A DNA stretch of 42,672 nucleotides from a virus: positions 1-42,672 of the IMG/VR virus record IMGVR_UViG_3300045996_000537. The stretch is one strand, 5' to 3'. The notes under the pieces were generated by a model. The model ran no database searches. It was not told the origin of the DNA and saw only the letters and a list, made by a program, of their open reading frames with translations. Below are positions 1 to 8,415 of the stretch, piece by piece (position 1 is the stretch's first letter; every line of letters starts with the position of its first letter). Both the position numbers and the translations under genes were made by a program.

Positions 1-47
1 GGCCAGTCCTCGGCATTGGAGGCGGCGGCGAATGATCCCGTGTACAT
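1..47 (-). CDS. 5' end of a tail-associated gene (second copy of the 42669 gene start, cut by the window edge)
   Basis: ATG at 47 on the minus strand, preceded by CTGAGGCGCGC (GAGG about 7 nt upstream), gives 15 codons MYTGSFAAASNAEDW plus two bases before the window ends. The same 15 residues begin the 118-aa gene at 42669, with only synonymous differences (Ser TCC against AGC, Asp GAC against GAT). If the molecule is circular this is the true start of that gene, directly following the tail-collar gene that stops at 55. The alternative is a second, paralogous gene running off the window. Confidence 0.75.
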   Translation of the reverse strand, partial: MYTGSFAAASNAEDW

Positions 48-50
48 GCG
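1..50. repeat. Terminal near-repeat, left copy (matches 42623-42672)
   Basis: Bases 1-50 align without gaps to 42623-42672 with 46 of 50 identical. Mismatches are at base 6 and bases 19-21; bases 22-50 are identical. The match lies in the same reading frame of the same gene start, which is what an untrimmed overlap of a circular or terminally redundant molecule from a mixed population would give. Confidence 0.85.
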
Positions 51-54
51 CGCC

Positions 55-1014
55 TCAGAGCCGGATGTAGATGGTTGCGAGCTTGGTCGGCTGAACGTTG
101 TTGTGCGCTTCGCCGCCTCCGAACTGCGTTCCCGTGAACGAGCCAGTTGCAGTCGCTGTCGCAATCGCGGTGTCACTGAAATTTACGGCGCCGCTGAAGT
201 TCACAGCCACGCCACCACCAGCACCGACCGCAAGGTTGGTAAACGTGAGCCGTTGTGGATTGACAGTTACAGCGACCGTGCCGGCCGGCGTGATCAGCGG
301 GATTTTTGCGATGCTGAGCGTGTTAGACTCTGCGCCGCCAACCGCGCCGAGAACATTCGCCGCTGTGCCAAAGTAAGCTGCGGTCAACCTGTTTTTCGAG
401 CCCGCGCCCAAATCATCAAGGGCGGTGAGCGTGTAACCAGCCCAGTCAGGAAGCGCTATGGTCTTATTGACCGCCCAATCTGCCGCGCCGCTCGCACCGC
501 GCCCACCCGAAACAGACAAGTTTGCGTCAGCACCCCACAGATAAATAAACAGCGCTTGGCAGTCTGAATTGGCCCGCTCGGTTCCGCCCGAAGTCGCAGA
601 ACCAACCGTGCGGCCGTTAGCGCGCACGAAGCCGGAATGCGCCCCGGTCCCGTATCGCGCTTTTAGATCGCCGGTTTGCCAGACGGATGTGGGATCAACA
701 CCGCCGCCACCGCCCTCGCCTTCACCGATCGACGGGCCCTGGACGAGAACGTAATCGTTGACGAAGTCCTGTAAGACGCCGTCTGCATCTCGGATTTCAT
801 ACTTGATAAAGCCGTCCGCGAAATAGAGCTGCGGCACACGGCCAGAGGCCGGAAGCGTGATCGGGTTCGGATGCGCAAAGGCCAGATTGAAGTCCTGATA
901 GGCGCTCTGTGGCGTCGTGGTGCCAGCCTCAAAGAACGACACGGTCCCGCCCGCGAGCGGGACGCCCTCCAGATCTAGGACCTGGCTAAGTGATAGGCTG
1001 ATTGATCCGGCCAT
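55..1014 (-). CDS. Phage tail collar / short tail fibre protein
   Basis: 319 aa. The N-terminal third (LSQVLDLEGVPLAGG, FFEAGTTTPQSAYQD, LPASGRVPQLYF) is the beta-rich opening common in phage tail fibres. A glycine linker (about residues 98-105) follows, then a collar-type region with NKTIALPDWAGY and a C-terminal HNNVQPTKLATIYIRL typical of tail-collar domains that end in an exposed receptor-binding tip. It probably sits at the distal end of a short tail fibre. ATG 1014 has GGAG about 9 nt upstream. A strong minus-strand terminator lies just upstream (1033-1058), so expression needs read-through or an unseen promoter. The gene after it starts at 47. Confidence 0.8.
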   Translation of the reverse strand: MAGSISLSLSQVLDLEGVPLAGGTVSFFEAGTTTPQSAYQDFNLAFAHPNPITLPASGRVPQLYFADGFIKYEIRDADGVLQDFVNDYVLVQGPSIGEGEGGGGGVDPTSVWQTGDLKARYGTGAHSGFVRANGRTVGSATSGGTERANSDCQALFIYLWGADANLSVSGGRGASGAADWAVNKTIALPDWAGYTLTALDDLGAGSKNRLTAAYFGTAANVLGAVGGAESNTLSIAKIPLITPAGTVAVTVNPQRLTFTNLAVGAGGGVAVNFSGAVNFSDTAIATATATGSFTGTQFGGGEAHNNVQPTKLATIYIRL

Positions 1015-1032
1015 TCAGGCGGCTCCAAATAG

Positions 1033-1058
1033 AAAAAGCCGCCCGGAGGGGCGGCTTT
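1033..1058 (-). terminator. Intrinsic terminator (minus strand)
   Basis: A perfect 10-bp stem AAAGCCGCCC / GGGCGGCTTT (1035-1044 with 1049-1058) closes a 4-nt loop and, read on the minus strand, is followed by five T. It would stop transcripts coming from the ejection-protein genes before the tail-collar gene. On the plus strand only three T follow, so it is weaker that way. Confidence 0.8.
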
Positions 1059-1085
1059 GGTCAGTTCGTGGGGTCGTGCTATAGG
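1057..1085 (+). promoter_or_regulatory. Candidate sigma70-like promoter for the lipoprotein/membrane gene pair
   Basis: TTGGTC (1057-1062), a 17-nt spacer and TATAGG (1080-1085) lie just before the ATG at 1092. The expected start point falls at or next to the ATG, so the mRNA may be leaderless, although GGGGCGG also lies where a ribosome site would be. The -35 partly overlaps the terminator stem. Read from sequence only. Confidence 0.4.
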
Positions 1086-1091
1086 GGCGGG

Positions 1092-1421
1092 ATGATCCGG
1101 CCCTGGCTTACGTGCTTAGCTCTCGTTACGGCTTTGGCCGGGTGCGCTACCTCGCCCCCCGACAACATGACGCCGGCCGCCAGCCCGCCGGACCGGGCGG
1201 TACAAAGCACCCAACTGCGTCAGGGCATGACCGGCCAAGAAATGGACGACATTCTTGGCCCACCAGACAGCGCCGAAATGTCAACTTGCGGAGGCCTTAC
1301 ACCTCGCCTTTGGCATTGCCGCACGCTCAAGTATCGCGGTCACTTCGGGCAAGAACTGACCGCAACGATGCAGCATTCAACTGGCCAATGGCTCCTGAAC
1401 TCATGGTCGGTCCGCAGATGA
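1092..1421 (+). CDS. Small lipoprotein with BamE/SmpA-like fold (possible moron)
   Basis: 109 aa. The N-terminus is a lipoprotein signal peptide: MIR, a hydrophobic run, then lipobox LAGC with the acylated Cys near residue 17. After a Pro/Ser/Asp linker comes LRQGMTGQEMDDILGPPDSAE, the repeat-like signature of BamE/SmpA/OmlA outer-membrane assembly lipoproteins. The C-terminal strands (LKYRGHFGQELTATM) fit a small beta sheet. It runs opposite to all surrounding late genes, with its own candidate promoter and a terminator behind it, as expected of a lysogeny-expressed moron. It could modify the lysogen's envelope, for example to exclude superinfecting phage. An o-spanin role is unlikely because a spanin pair exists at 37.6-38.1 kb. 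ATG 1092 is chosen because it starts the signal peptide. Confidence 0.7.
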   Translation: MIRPWLTCLALVTALAGCATSPPDNMTPAASPPDRAVQSTQLRQGMTGQEMDDILGPPDSAEMSTCGGLTPRLWHCRTLKYRGHFGQELTATMQHSTGQWLLNSWSVRR

Positions 1422-1729
1422 GGCGGCAGTGGCCCTGGTATCTCTTGCAGTTCGTCGTCACGATGGGCGTGTTCGGCGCTCTGATGATGGTCGTGGACGT
1501 CAAAGAGTTCGGCGTTGCGCCGATGGTAATTTCCCTCTTTGTCGCTTGGATAGTGACGGGGCTTTCGGCCCGCTTCATCGACTGGCGCCGCTCGAGGTCA
1601 GTCTCGAGAGCCAGCCATTTGAGTCAGAAGCCGCTCGGTGACGTTCCGAGCGCTAGCGGAATTGACCGGCATCCGGGCGATAGCGCGGAGCTGATTAGCC
1701 GCGCGCGGATCGGTAAGGATCGTCGCTAG
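1418..1729 (+). CDS. Two-pass membrane protein coupled to the lipoprotein
   Basis: 103 aa; ATG 1418 overlaps the lipoprotein stop (ATGA), so the two are probably translationally coupled. Two hydrophobic segments are clear: WYLLQFVVTMGVFGALMMVV (about residues 6-25) and APMVISLFVAWIVTGLSA (about 33-50). A basic tail starting RFIDWRRSRS is presumably cytoplasmic. The last 132 bases overlap the 3' end of the opposing gene at 1598. No family was recognised; the pairing with an envelope lipoprotein suggests an envelope function. Confidence 0.6.
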   Translation: MRRQWPWYLLQFVVTMGVFGALMMVVDVKEFGVAPMVISLFVAWIVTGLSARFIDWRRSRSVSRASHLSQKPLGDVPSASGIDRHPGDSAELISRARIGKDRR

Positions 1730-3604
1730 CTCATTCAGGTTAGCACCAAGGCGATAACGCTCGTACTTTTCAGCCAAGAATTGAGCACCGCGACCGAACG
1801 GGTTGACGAGGCCCTTTGCAGCCTCTCCGACAACGCCACTCGTGGCTTGGCTTTTGAGCATTTCTGCATTGTAGGCGGTGCGAGACCCAACATTTGCTCG
1901 CGTCCCTGTCGCCTGCAACACCTCGAGCATATTCTCGAACCCCCGCCAGCGATCTGCACCATGCGGCAACGCTTCGACGGCGGCTTGAAGATTGGCGCGC
2001 TGCTGAGGATTCCCAACCAATTGAGAGACAAACTTTGCCCCGCCCATCTGGTTGGCTCCGCTTTGGAGCGCTTGCGATGCCTCGTTGAACACGCCCTCGG
2101 CGTGCGACCGAACTAGGTCACGAGCAACGCGTGGGCTGCGAGCGGCCAATACACCCATCGTGTCGGCAATAACGGCCTGGCTGTTCGGTAACGGGTTTGC
2201 GGGGAACAGCGCATCTATGGCGCTCTTTGTCGTGGGGTCGCGGCTGGCAAGCTTGCCAATGGGGCCATCTAAGATCGGCTGTAAGACGTTCTCTCGAGCC
2301 CACGACTGCGTAGCTAGCGCTTGGCCGTATTCAGGGGAGGCCCGTTCGGCAGCGCCGCGCACCGCTGCCGCGTCCTGCCCATATCCGGCCGATCGCTGCA
2401 TATTGCGCTGCGCATTGACCGGTGCGGATGCGTTATCCGCAGCGTTGTCGAGATATTTTTTGACCTCGTTCAGAAAACCGACGCTGTTTTCCGGCTGGCC
2501 TTGGGTGTAGCGCGCCAGTTGAGGATCGCTGCGCACTGCTCGAGCGGCCTCAGCATATCCTGGCAGAGCGCGAACTTGCGCCATTTCCTGCGCATTGAGC
2601 AGCACGTTTCGCGAGGCGTCGTATAGCGGCTGTGTGCCTTGGTTGATCGCCCCGCGCACATCGTTCGCAAAGCCTTCCGCAGCGCGCCCCGCCTGCGGCC
2701 CGATTGTGTCCGGCGTCATATTGGGCGGCGCGATATTGTCGAACTGTCCTCGAGCAGCTTGCTCAACCTGCTGGGGGCGACCAGCGTAAAACTCGGCCAT
2801 TCTGGCTTCTGTTTGCGGCGCTGCCTCGAGATGGCGCATCGCATTCGTCATCACTGGCCGGCCAGCCGTTTGGCTCAATGCCTCTGGCCACGAGAGCGTC
2901 ACGCCCTGTTGTTCGGCACGCTGAATGAGCGCACCCGCCTGATCGACCATCTGCGGCGTTACGCCTTCCGGCAGCTGTTGCCGAACGGCTTGCGCGGTCG
3001 TTCCGGGGCGCATGGCAAGTGAAGTACCGATGCCGCCCGCCAAAGCGCCGCCCGCTCGAGCCCACGGCTCTGCCGCGCTTCCCTTTGTTAACTGGCCAGC
3101 AGATTCGCTAGCCAAGGCAGGAACGACGACCTGCGCCGCTCGAGCGGCTGCGCCACCAGGGCCGATCACTGCCGCAGGTGCAAATTCGCCTATCGTGTTT
3201 GCGTATTGGCCAGGAGTAGTCTGCGGCTTGTAAAACGGGCCAGTAAAGGTCTCGATTCCTTGCGCGACATCTCGAGACCCGTAGTCTGTTGGCCGGGCGG
3301 CTCGGGCGGGAACATCAACGCCAAGCGCACCGCCCACCTTTCGCGTTGCCCAATCGATCCCCTGCGCGCCTAGTTCGGCAAGGTCACCCGGCAGCCCGAC
3401 GAGCCCCGATACCCCGCGCCCGACGCCCCCCGCAAAGGACTTCGCCATGTCTTCGGCATAGCCCGGTTTGGCCGTCGCAAACGGATCGAAATCAACTTCC
3501 GTCAACTTCGGCTGCTTTGGCGACACCGTAACGCGCGGCACGCCATTCGGCCCCATCGGAGCGGCTTCGAACGGATCGAAGTCAACTGGCGTCAATGTCG
3601 CCAT
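1598..3604 (-). CDS. Internal virion / DNA ejection protein (large, helical)
   Basis: 668 aa, Ala/Gln/Arg-rich and largely helical. The N-terminus carries two copies of a VDFDPF motif (about residues 7-12 and 37-42) followed by a Gly/Ala-rich region that may insert in membrane (KSFAGGVGRGVSGLVGLPGD). It is the third of three consecutive genes between tail hub and tail collar, the position of the P22 gp7/gp20/gp16 ejection proteins. Its likely role is to leave the capsid with the DNA and help form the conduit across the cell envelope. Its ATG overlaps the upstream stop (TAATG). The gene contains an unusual cluster of CTCGAG sites. Assignment rests on composition and position. Confidence 0.65.
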   Translation of the reverse strand: MATLTPVDFDPFEAAPMGPNGVPRVTVSPKQPKLTEVDFDPFATAKPGYAEDMAKSFAGGVGRGVSGLVGLPGDLAELGAQGIDWATRKVGGALGVDVPARAARPTDYGSRDVAQGIETFTGPFYKPQTTPGQYANTIGEFAPAAVIGPGGAAARAAQVVVPALASESAGQLTKGSAAEPWARAGGALAGGIGTSLAMRPGTTAQAVRQQLPEGVTPQMVDQAGALIQRAEQQGVTLSWPEALSQTAGRPVMTNAMRHLEAAPQTEARMAEFYAGRPQQVEQAARGQFDNIAPPNMTPDTIGPQAGRAAEGFANDVRGAINQGTQPLYDASRNVLLNAQEMAQVRALPGYAEAARAVRSDPQLARYTQGQPENSVGFLNEVKKYLDNAADNASAPVNAQRNMQRSAGYGQDAAAVRGAAERASPEYGQALATQSWARENVLQPILDGPIGKLASRDPTTKSAIDALFPANPLPNSQAVIADTMGVLAARSPRVARDLVRSHAEGVFNEASQALQSGANQMGGAKFVSQLVGNPQQRANLQAAVEALPHGADRWRGFENMLEVLQATGTRANVGSRTAYNAEMLKSQATSGVVGEAAKGLVNPFGRGAQFLAEKYERYRLGANLNELATILTDPRAANQLRAIARMPVNSASARNVTERLLTQMAGSRD

Positions 3605-5391
3605 TACGGATCAACCCGGTAGGTTTTGCCGTTCTGCTGAATGTAATACTTCCCATCCGGCGCTAGCCGCGCGCCTTCCATCGGAGGCGGCGCAGTGGTC
3701 TGTTGCGCTTGCGGTGCAGCTGCGGCTTCACCGCCGCCCGCCACGCCTTTGAGTGCCTGCCCGTAAATCTGCCCGTTGGCTTTGCGCCATTCCTTGAAAC
3801 CCGTCATCGGGTCAGGTAGCGCGCGCAGTGCCTTCTCGGCCTCGTGGCGCTTCATCTCGCCGGCCGCCAACTTCGATCCGATTTCGGCCTGCGCCATCTC
3901 GTGGCGCGCCAAGGCTTCCATCGTGTTGAGTGTGATTTCGCGAGCTGCCGGGTTCTGAATGAGTCCCGGCATGGACTTCACGAAGCCCTTAAACTCAACG
4001 TCAGAGGTCGAGCCCGAGCCTGGCGCACGTTGCTGAGGCGCGAGACGCTGAACAATCGACTCGTAAGCTTGAATGTCGCTCAGGCCCTTGATGTCAATGC
4101 CCATTGCTTCCGCGAGCGGGCCAACGACTTCCTTTGCCGTCACCAGCGCGCCTTGCGAGCCAGCGCGGTTTGAAATCTCGCGCATCTGGTTGATGTCTAC
4201 GAGCTTCTTTTCGGCGGCCTCGCCACCGTCGATAATCTTAGACCAGCGATCGGCTTGCTTCTTGCCAAGCTCCTTTTCGAACGAGCTTTCCCCCTGCTGA
4301 TTAAGGTTCACTTCGGTCTTGGCTGCGGCCTTGTTCTTCCTGATCCAGGTGGTGAAGCTGTCCGTTTCACCCTGGAGCAACGCCTGCCCGTATTCCTTCT
4401 GATCGTTTGTCAGGTCGCCTTGCTTTAGGGCGTGCTCGGTCAGCGCCTTGAGCATCTCGCGCGCGGGCTGCGGCAGACGCGGATTCATCGCGCCCTGCAT
4501 GAAGACCGGGAGCGCCTGTTGCATCTTCTGGGAAAGTGGAGGGGCGCCCTGCGGCTGAACCGGGGGAGGACCGGCAGCCGCAGGGGCACCAGCGATTGGC
4601 GGGGCAGCGGCCGTCGCACCAATCGGAGGGGCATCACTCATAACGCCGCCGCTACCGGCAGCAGAGGCCATCTGGATCGGCCGGCCGTTCTCGTGCTGAC
4701 CCATAAACTGGATCAGCTTCGAACGCACCTCGGGGCTCGACATATCAAGGGGCTGGTTCGGATCGACGCCCATACCCTGCGCGACCGCATTGGCGTAGGC
4801 CGAGACGTTGTTGCCGTCTCCAGCGGGAGCCCAGCGACCGACGATCCCCGCAACCGTGTTCAGGCCGTGCTTGGTGCCGTAGGTTTGCAACAGCCGGTCG
4901 GCTGCCATCACGCCTTGCTCGGGTGACTGGAAGCGAGCAAAGCGGCCATCGGAGCCGGCGTAACCGGGCAGACCCTGAGTGAAGTTGCCAGCCTCGATGT
5001 TCAACGGATTGTTGTTGCGAATGCCGCGCGGTAACTGCCCGGTCGGTTGCTGAGCGGGAGCGGCCGGTGCGGCCTGCGGCGACTGCGCCCCGAACAAACC
5101 GCCGAGACTGCGCCCGAGGTCGCCGAGCGTTTGCCGGTCTTCAAGTTCCTTTTGCTTCGTCTCGGCCATGCCGACGAACTTCATCGCCCCGTCAAGACTC
5201 CCGAGGTCCGCCGCCTTACCGGCCAGCTGCCGATAATCAACGCCCTCTGTCGCGAGCGCGCGTCCGAGGTCGGATAGTTTCTGCTGCTGCTGCTGTGCCT
5301 TCAACTGCTGCCCGAGCTGAGCAAGCGGCGTCTGAAAATCAAACGGCTGTGGCGCGTAATATTGCGGCAGTTGCAGCGGATTGATCGCCAT
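3604..5391 (-). CDS. Internal virion protein with peptidoglycan-degrading (muramidase/transglycosylase-like) domain
   Basis: 595 aa. Residues about 1-35 include a Gln-rich stretch. A domain at about 118-235 begins PRGIRNNNPLNIEAGNF and continues with SPEQGVMAADRLLQTY and VAGIVGRWAPAGDGNN; this is the virion-associated lysozyme-like fold found in phage structural proteins that open the cell wall during DNA entry. A Pro/Ala linker (about 245-285) leads to a long helical C-terminal half. It lies between two other ejection-type genes with single-base TAATG overlaps, supporting an ejection complex. The catalytic residues cannot be fixed by eye. Confidence 0.75.
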   Translation of the reverse strand: MAINPLQLPQYYAPQPFDFQTPLAQLGQQLKAQQQQQKLSDLGRALATEGVDYRQLAGKAADLGSLDGAMKFVGMAETKQKELEDRQTLGDLGRSLGGLFGAQSPQAAPAAPAQQPTGQLPRGIRNNNPLNIEAGNFTQGLPGYAGSDGRFARFQSPEQGVMAADRLLQTYGTKHGLNTVAGIVGRWAPAGDGNNVSAYANAVAQGMGVDPNQPLDMSSPEVRSKLIQFMGQHENGRPIQMASAAGSGGVMSDAPPIGATAAAPPIAGAPAAAGPPPVQPQGAPPLSQKMQQALPVFMQGAMNPRLPQPAREMLKALTEHALKQGDLTNDQKEYGQALLQGETDSFTTWIRKNKAAAKTEVNLNQQGESSFEKELGKKQADRWSKIIDGGEAAEKKLVDINQMREISNRAGSQGALVTAKEVVGPLAEAMGIDIKGLSDIQAYESIVQRLAPQQRAPGSGSTSDVEFKGFVKSMPGLIQNPAAREITLNTMEALARHEMAQAEIGSKLAAGEMKRHEAEKALRALPDPMTGFKEWRKANGQIYGQALKGVAGGGEAAAAPQAQQTTAPPPMEGARLAPDGKYYIQQNGKTYRVDP

Positions 5392-6158
5392 TAGTAGCGT
5401 GCTCCGGTAGCGCCACGGATCGGATTAAAGCCAACTGCGCCGGAGAGGGCCGAGCCCATGCCCCCCATCCCGCCCATCCCGCCCATGCCGCCCATTCCCA
5501 GCGATGCGAGACCAAGGCCAGCGCCGAGCAAGTTCTTCGCGCCAGCGGACTCGCCCTGAGCCTGGAACGTGTTCGCCCCTGCCATGCCGCTGGCGACATT
5601 GCCAGCCACGCCGACGCGGTTGGTCGCATCTGTCTGGTAAAGGCTGGAAAGCCCGCCCAGCACGCCCGCCTGCCCCTGCGCGACCTGCCCCGTGGCCGCC
5701 AGCGCGTTGTTGTTCAGCCCGCTCAGGTTTGCCAGCCAGCTATTGTAGCCCTGATCAGCGAGCCCCTGCGAAAAGCGCATCGTGTCCATATCGGCATTGC
5801 CCGAGGCATACATGCCCGAGACGGCGCGGCGGCGGTCAATCGCTTGTTGGCCTTGGTCGAGCTGCGCCTGATAGCCCGGCCCCTGCTGAAACGCCCCGGT
5901 CGCCCGCGCATTACCCGCGCCGCCGTTTACGCCGAGCGCATCCATGTAGAGGTCCGTGCCTTGGCGGTATTGACCGGCGAGATCGGACAGCGGCGCGTAT
6001 GCGCCGTAAGCCTGGTCTAGGTATCCCTTCGATGCGCCAAGCCCCTTATCGAGGTAGCCCATCGAGTCAGTGCCGTACTGAGCATAAAGCGCGCGGTTCT
6101 TTTCCGCCGCTTCCTTCTCTGCGCCGCCGCCGAACATCGTGGAGAGAAAACCAGCCAT
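5391..6158 (-). CDS. Small internal virion / DNA transfer protein
   Basis: 255 aa, Gly/Ala-rich. It starts MAGFLSTMFGGGAEKEAAEKN, contains Gln/Tyr-rich helices and ends in a low-complexity GMGG repeat (about residues 215-233) that could insert in membrane. First of the three-gene ejection block (gp7-like position in P22-type phages). Its stop overlaps the ATG of the next gene, indicating coupled translation. Function is inferred from position and composition; sequence identity to P22 gp7 was not established. Confidence 0.6.
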   Translation of the reverse strand: MAGFLSTMFGGGAEKEAAEKNRALYAQYGTDSMGYLDKGLGASKGYLDQAYGAYAPLSDLAGQYRQGTDLYMDALGVNGGAGNARATGAFQQGPGYQAQLDQGQQAIDRRRAVSGMYASGNADMDTMRFSQGLADQGYNSWLANLSGLNNNALAATGQVAQGQAGVLGGLSSLYQTDATNRVGVAGNVASGMAGANTFQAQGESAGAKNLLGAGLGLASLGMGGMGGMGGMGGMGSALSGAVGFNPIRGATGARY

Positions 6159-6170
6159 GTGAATTGCCTC

Positions 6171-6983
6171 TTAGTAAAAGTTCTCGACAACCATTCGGCC
6201 CGCTTCGAACGTTGCCGCTGAGTTGCTTGAGCCCGTGTATCCAGCGCCGTAGTAGAAGAGCACCGCGAAGGTGTGAGCGCCGGCCGATAGGGCCTGCGTC
6301 GTGTAGCTAAAGTTCACGGCCTGCCGAGCTATGAAATGGCTCACGGGACCAGCGGTCGAATTGGAGAAGTCCTGCGTGATGCGATTGGGCGCGACCACGA
6401 CGCCATCGATGAGAAATTCCACGACGATGGAATTAGGACCGTTGGCATCGCCGAAGATGTATGGATTCTCGTAACGCATGATCACGGTCCCGGCTTCCAC
6501 CGAGATCGATTGCGTCGCGAGCGTTGTAGTGCTGGTGAGCGAAGCCGTCGCAGCGTGCGCGACAATCGTGTGGGCGAACTTGCCGATCCCGATCGCTGGA
6601 TTGAGCGTCAGCGCTCCCGCGCCATCGTCAACAAAGGGCTCAATGAAGGACGCATCGTCGCCAGGAAGCCCGACCCGCAGAGAAGGCGCGCCGAACCAAA
6701 ACTGATTATCTGCGCCGTCGCGAACCAAGCGAAGCCCGCCGCCCTGCTCCGGGTCTTTCCAATCGTAGGACCACGCCTCATCAAATCCACTTGGCGTTGC
6801 CGTGACAGAAAACGAGAACGGGAAGCTCGCGTTGATCCCGTTGACGGCTTTGTTCAGCGCGTTGACGCCCTTGCCCGTCGCATCCCAATGCGTGAACCAG
6901 TCTGTGGAGATTTGCTTGCCGCTCTCGGTCGTTACCGCCAACGAATAGGCTGGCGTTTTGATCTCCTTGAGTTCGTCAGGCAC
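6171..6983 (-). CDS. Tail-associated structural protein, unknown
   Basis: 270 aa from a GTG start at 6983, chosen because GTGCCTGA overlaps the stop of the preceding gene; longer readings run far into that gene. The protein is beta-rich and Gly/Ser/Thr-rich, with no signal peptide or membrane span. Segments such as SISVEAGTVIMRYENPYIFGD and LSAGAHTFAVLFYYGAG look like a jelly-roll or lectin-type sandwich. It sits between the tail-hub gene and the ejection genes, so a minor tail or head-tail role is likely. No family was recognised. Confidence 0.6.
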   Translation of the reverse strand: MPDELKEIKTPAYSLAVTTESGKQISTDWFTHWDATGKGVNALNKAVNGINASFPFSFSVTATPSGFDEAWSYDWKDPEQGGGLRLVRDGADNQFWFGAPSLRVGLPGDDASFIEPFVDDGAGALTLNPAIGIGKFAHTIVAHAATASLTSTTTLATQSISVEAGTVIMRYENPYIFGDANGPNSIVVEFLIDGVVVAPNRITQDFSNSTAGPVSHFIARQAVNFSYTTQALSAGAHTFAVLFYYGAGYTGSSNSAATFEAGRMVVENFY

Positions 6984-8415
6984 GAAGTGCGTCCGCCTGC
7001 ATGTCAGCGCCCATAATTCCAAAATCCACTGCGCTCGAGAAATCAAACCGCCAGCGAACGCCCTGGTTATCCGCCTGCCCCCAGATCGAGGAGCGCACGC
7101 GGCCCGCCGTTACCGACTGTCGGCCGACCTTCAACCGTCGCGGCATCGTCCAATCCTGTCCGCCGTTCTTCGAAATGGAGACGAGGATCTCCGGGTCGGT
7201 TTCTTCCGGGTCGCTGCCTGCCGCGATGCCCGGCCCGCGCGTCACATAGACCTCGATCCCGTTGATACGGAGCGTTTGAGGAAACGCGCCGAACGGCCCT
7301 GTTTCGATCCGCTCCACGAGGGGATTTCCTACCTCGTCCTGCGCGTCTCGCGTGATTTCCAAGATGTTGACGCTCTCGGTGTCGCCGCATAGCCACTTGT
7401 CGAACGCCTTGAACGGAAACCGAGCGCGCCAGTAAGACTTCGTGTAGCTCTCGCGCTCAACCCAACAGCGCAGGTCGCAATCGTAAGTCCAGCACCATGC
7501 ATTCGACTGCACGACCACGAACGAATGTCCGCCCGCGCCGTAGCACGACACAACAATCTCGTTCTTGTCCGCTGTGGCTGCAATCAACCGATCCAAATCG
7601 GGCGGCGAGATTTTGGCTGGCGCATATCCGTCTAGTTGATGCACCGCGTTATCGTCGCCAGCAAAGAAGATGCCCTTACCGAATCCGTCCTGATGCCCAC
7701 AGATGGCGTAGGGGCTGATCGTCCCTCTTGGCACGGTTGCGACATACGAGAACGGATAGCCCTCGTCATTGACCCCGCCCCACGCCTCCATGCTGCCGGA
7801 GCCGACTAACAGCAATTGGCCATTTCCGAGCGGGACCGAATACCAAAGCGTGTCCGGCTTGCTCTCTGCCGTCGCGGTGTTGAGCGTGTTGATATTGGTC
7901 GAGTTCACGTCCGACGCGACGGTCGAGCCATCGCCATACGTGAAGATGAAGAAGCCCTTGTGAAACTGGACGCTGTTCGGCTGGCCTACGTCCGCGTCCG
8001 GGTAGTCATCTACAATCGAGCCGCCCGTATCGAGAATGAACGCGCCGTCTCCCGGCACGACCAAGACAACATCGGGCGTCGCAGCGTTATTGCGCGCGAG
8101 GAAGACCGGCACGGTCCCCGGCACAGTGCCGGACAGCGGCGTTATCGTCCCGTCGCTCGCCAGCTCATAGGCCGTATTGCTATTGACGAAGTATGCGACC
8201 GATCCCACCAAGATAGCGCCGCGAAAGAATGGCTCTTCCGGCTCGTCGCCCTCTTCCATCTCTCCATACAGACGCAGGCCAGCAGCGCGCCAGTACGCGA
8301 TTTTTGAGCCTGCGGTTTCGCCCAGGCTTTCGAGCATCACGTTAACCAGGCGCCCGCCCGACGCTTGCGGTTTACGCCCTGGCGCTGAGCTGACCGGGAA
8401 CGGAATCGCAGTCAT
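6976..8415 (-). CDS. P22 gp10-like packaged-DNA stabilisation / tail hub protein
   Basis: 479 aa, starting at ATG 8415 (MTAIPFPVSSAPGRKPQASG). The pattern matches the P22 gp10 stabilisation family: LVNVMLE near the start, then repeated beta blades including KGFFIFTYGDG, WYSVPLGNGQLLLVGSGSMEAWG, GIFFAGDDNAVHQLDG and a late VLVSISKNGGQDW. In P22 this protein forms the hub that closes the portal after packaging and holds the tailspikes. The start overlaps the stop of the 8762 gene (TAATG), and the stop overlaps the next GTG. An in-frame extension to 8550 exists but lies within the preceding gene. Confidence 0.8.
   Translation of the reverse strand: MTAIPFPVSSAPGRKPQASGGRLVNVMLESLGETAGSKIAYWRAAGLRLYGEMEEGDEPEEPFFRGAILVGSVAYFVNSNTAYELASDGTITPLSGTVPGTVPVFLARNNAATPDVVLVVPGDGAFILDTGGSIVDDYPDADVGQPNSVQFHKGFFIFTYGDGSTVASDVNSTNINTLNTATAESKPDTLWYSVPLGNGQLLLVGSGSMEAWGGVNDEGYPFSYVATVPRGTISPYAICGHQDGFGKGIFFAGDDNAVHQLDGYAPAKISPPDLDRLIAATADKNEIVVSCYGAGGHSFVVVQSNAWCWTYDCDLRCWVERESYTKSYWRARFPFKAFDKWLCGDTESVNILEITRDAQDEVGNPLVERIETGPFGAFPQTLRINGIEVYVTRGPGIAAGSDPEETDPEILVSISKNGGQDWTMPRRLKVGRQSVTAGRVRSSIWGQADNQGVRWRFDFSSAVDFGIMGADMQADALRA

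Noticed and set aside
1-50. End repeat read as template/variable repeat of a diversity-generating retroelement
   Set aside because: Mismatches are not adenine-specific, and no reverse transcriptase gene is present in any frame.
16-567. 183-aa plus-strand open frame
   Set aside because: It is the reverse-strand shadow of the tail-collar gene; composition is Arg/Cys-rich and it lacks a ribosome site.
1112-1417. N-terminal extension of the 1418 membrane protein
   Set aside because: The extension lies out of frame within the lipoprotein gene; the ATGA-coupled start at 1418 precedes the first membrane segment.
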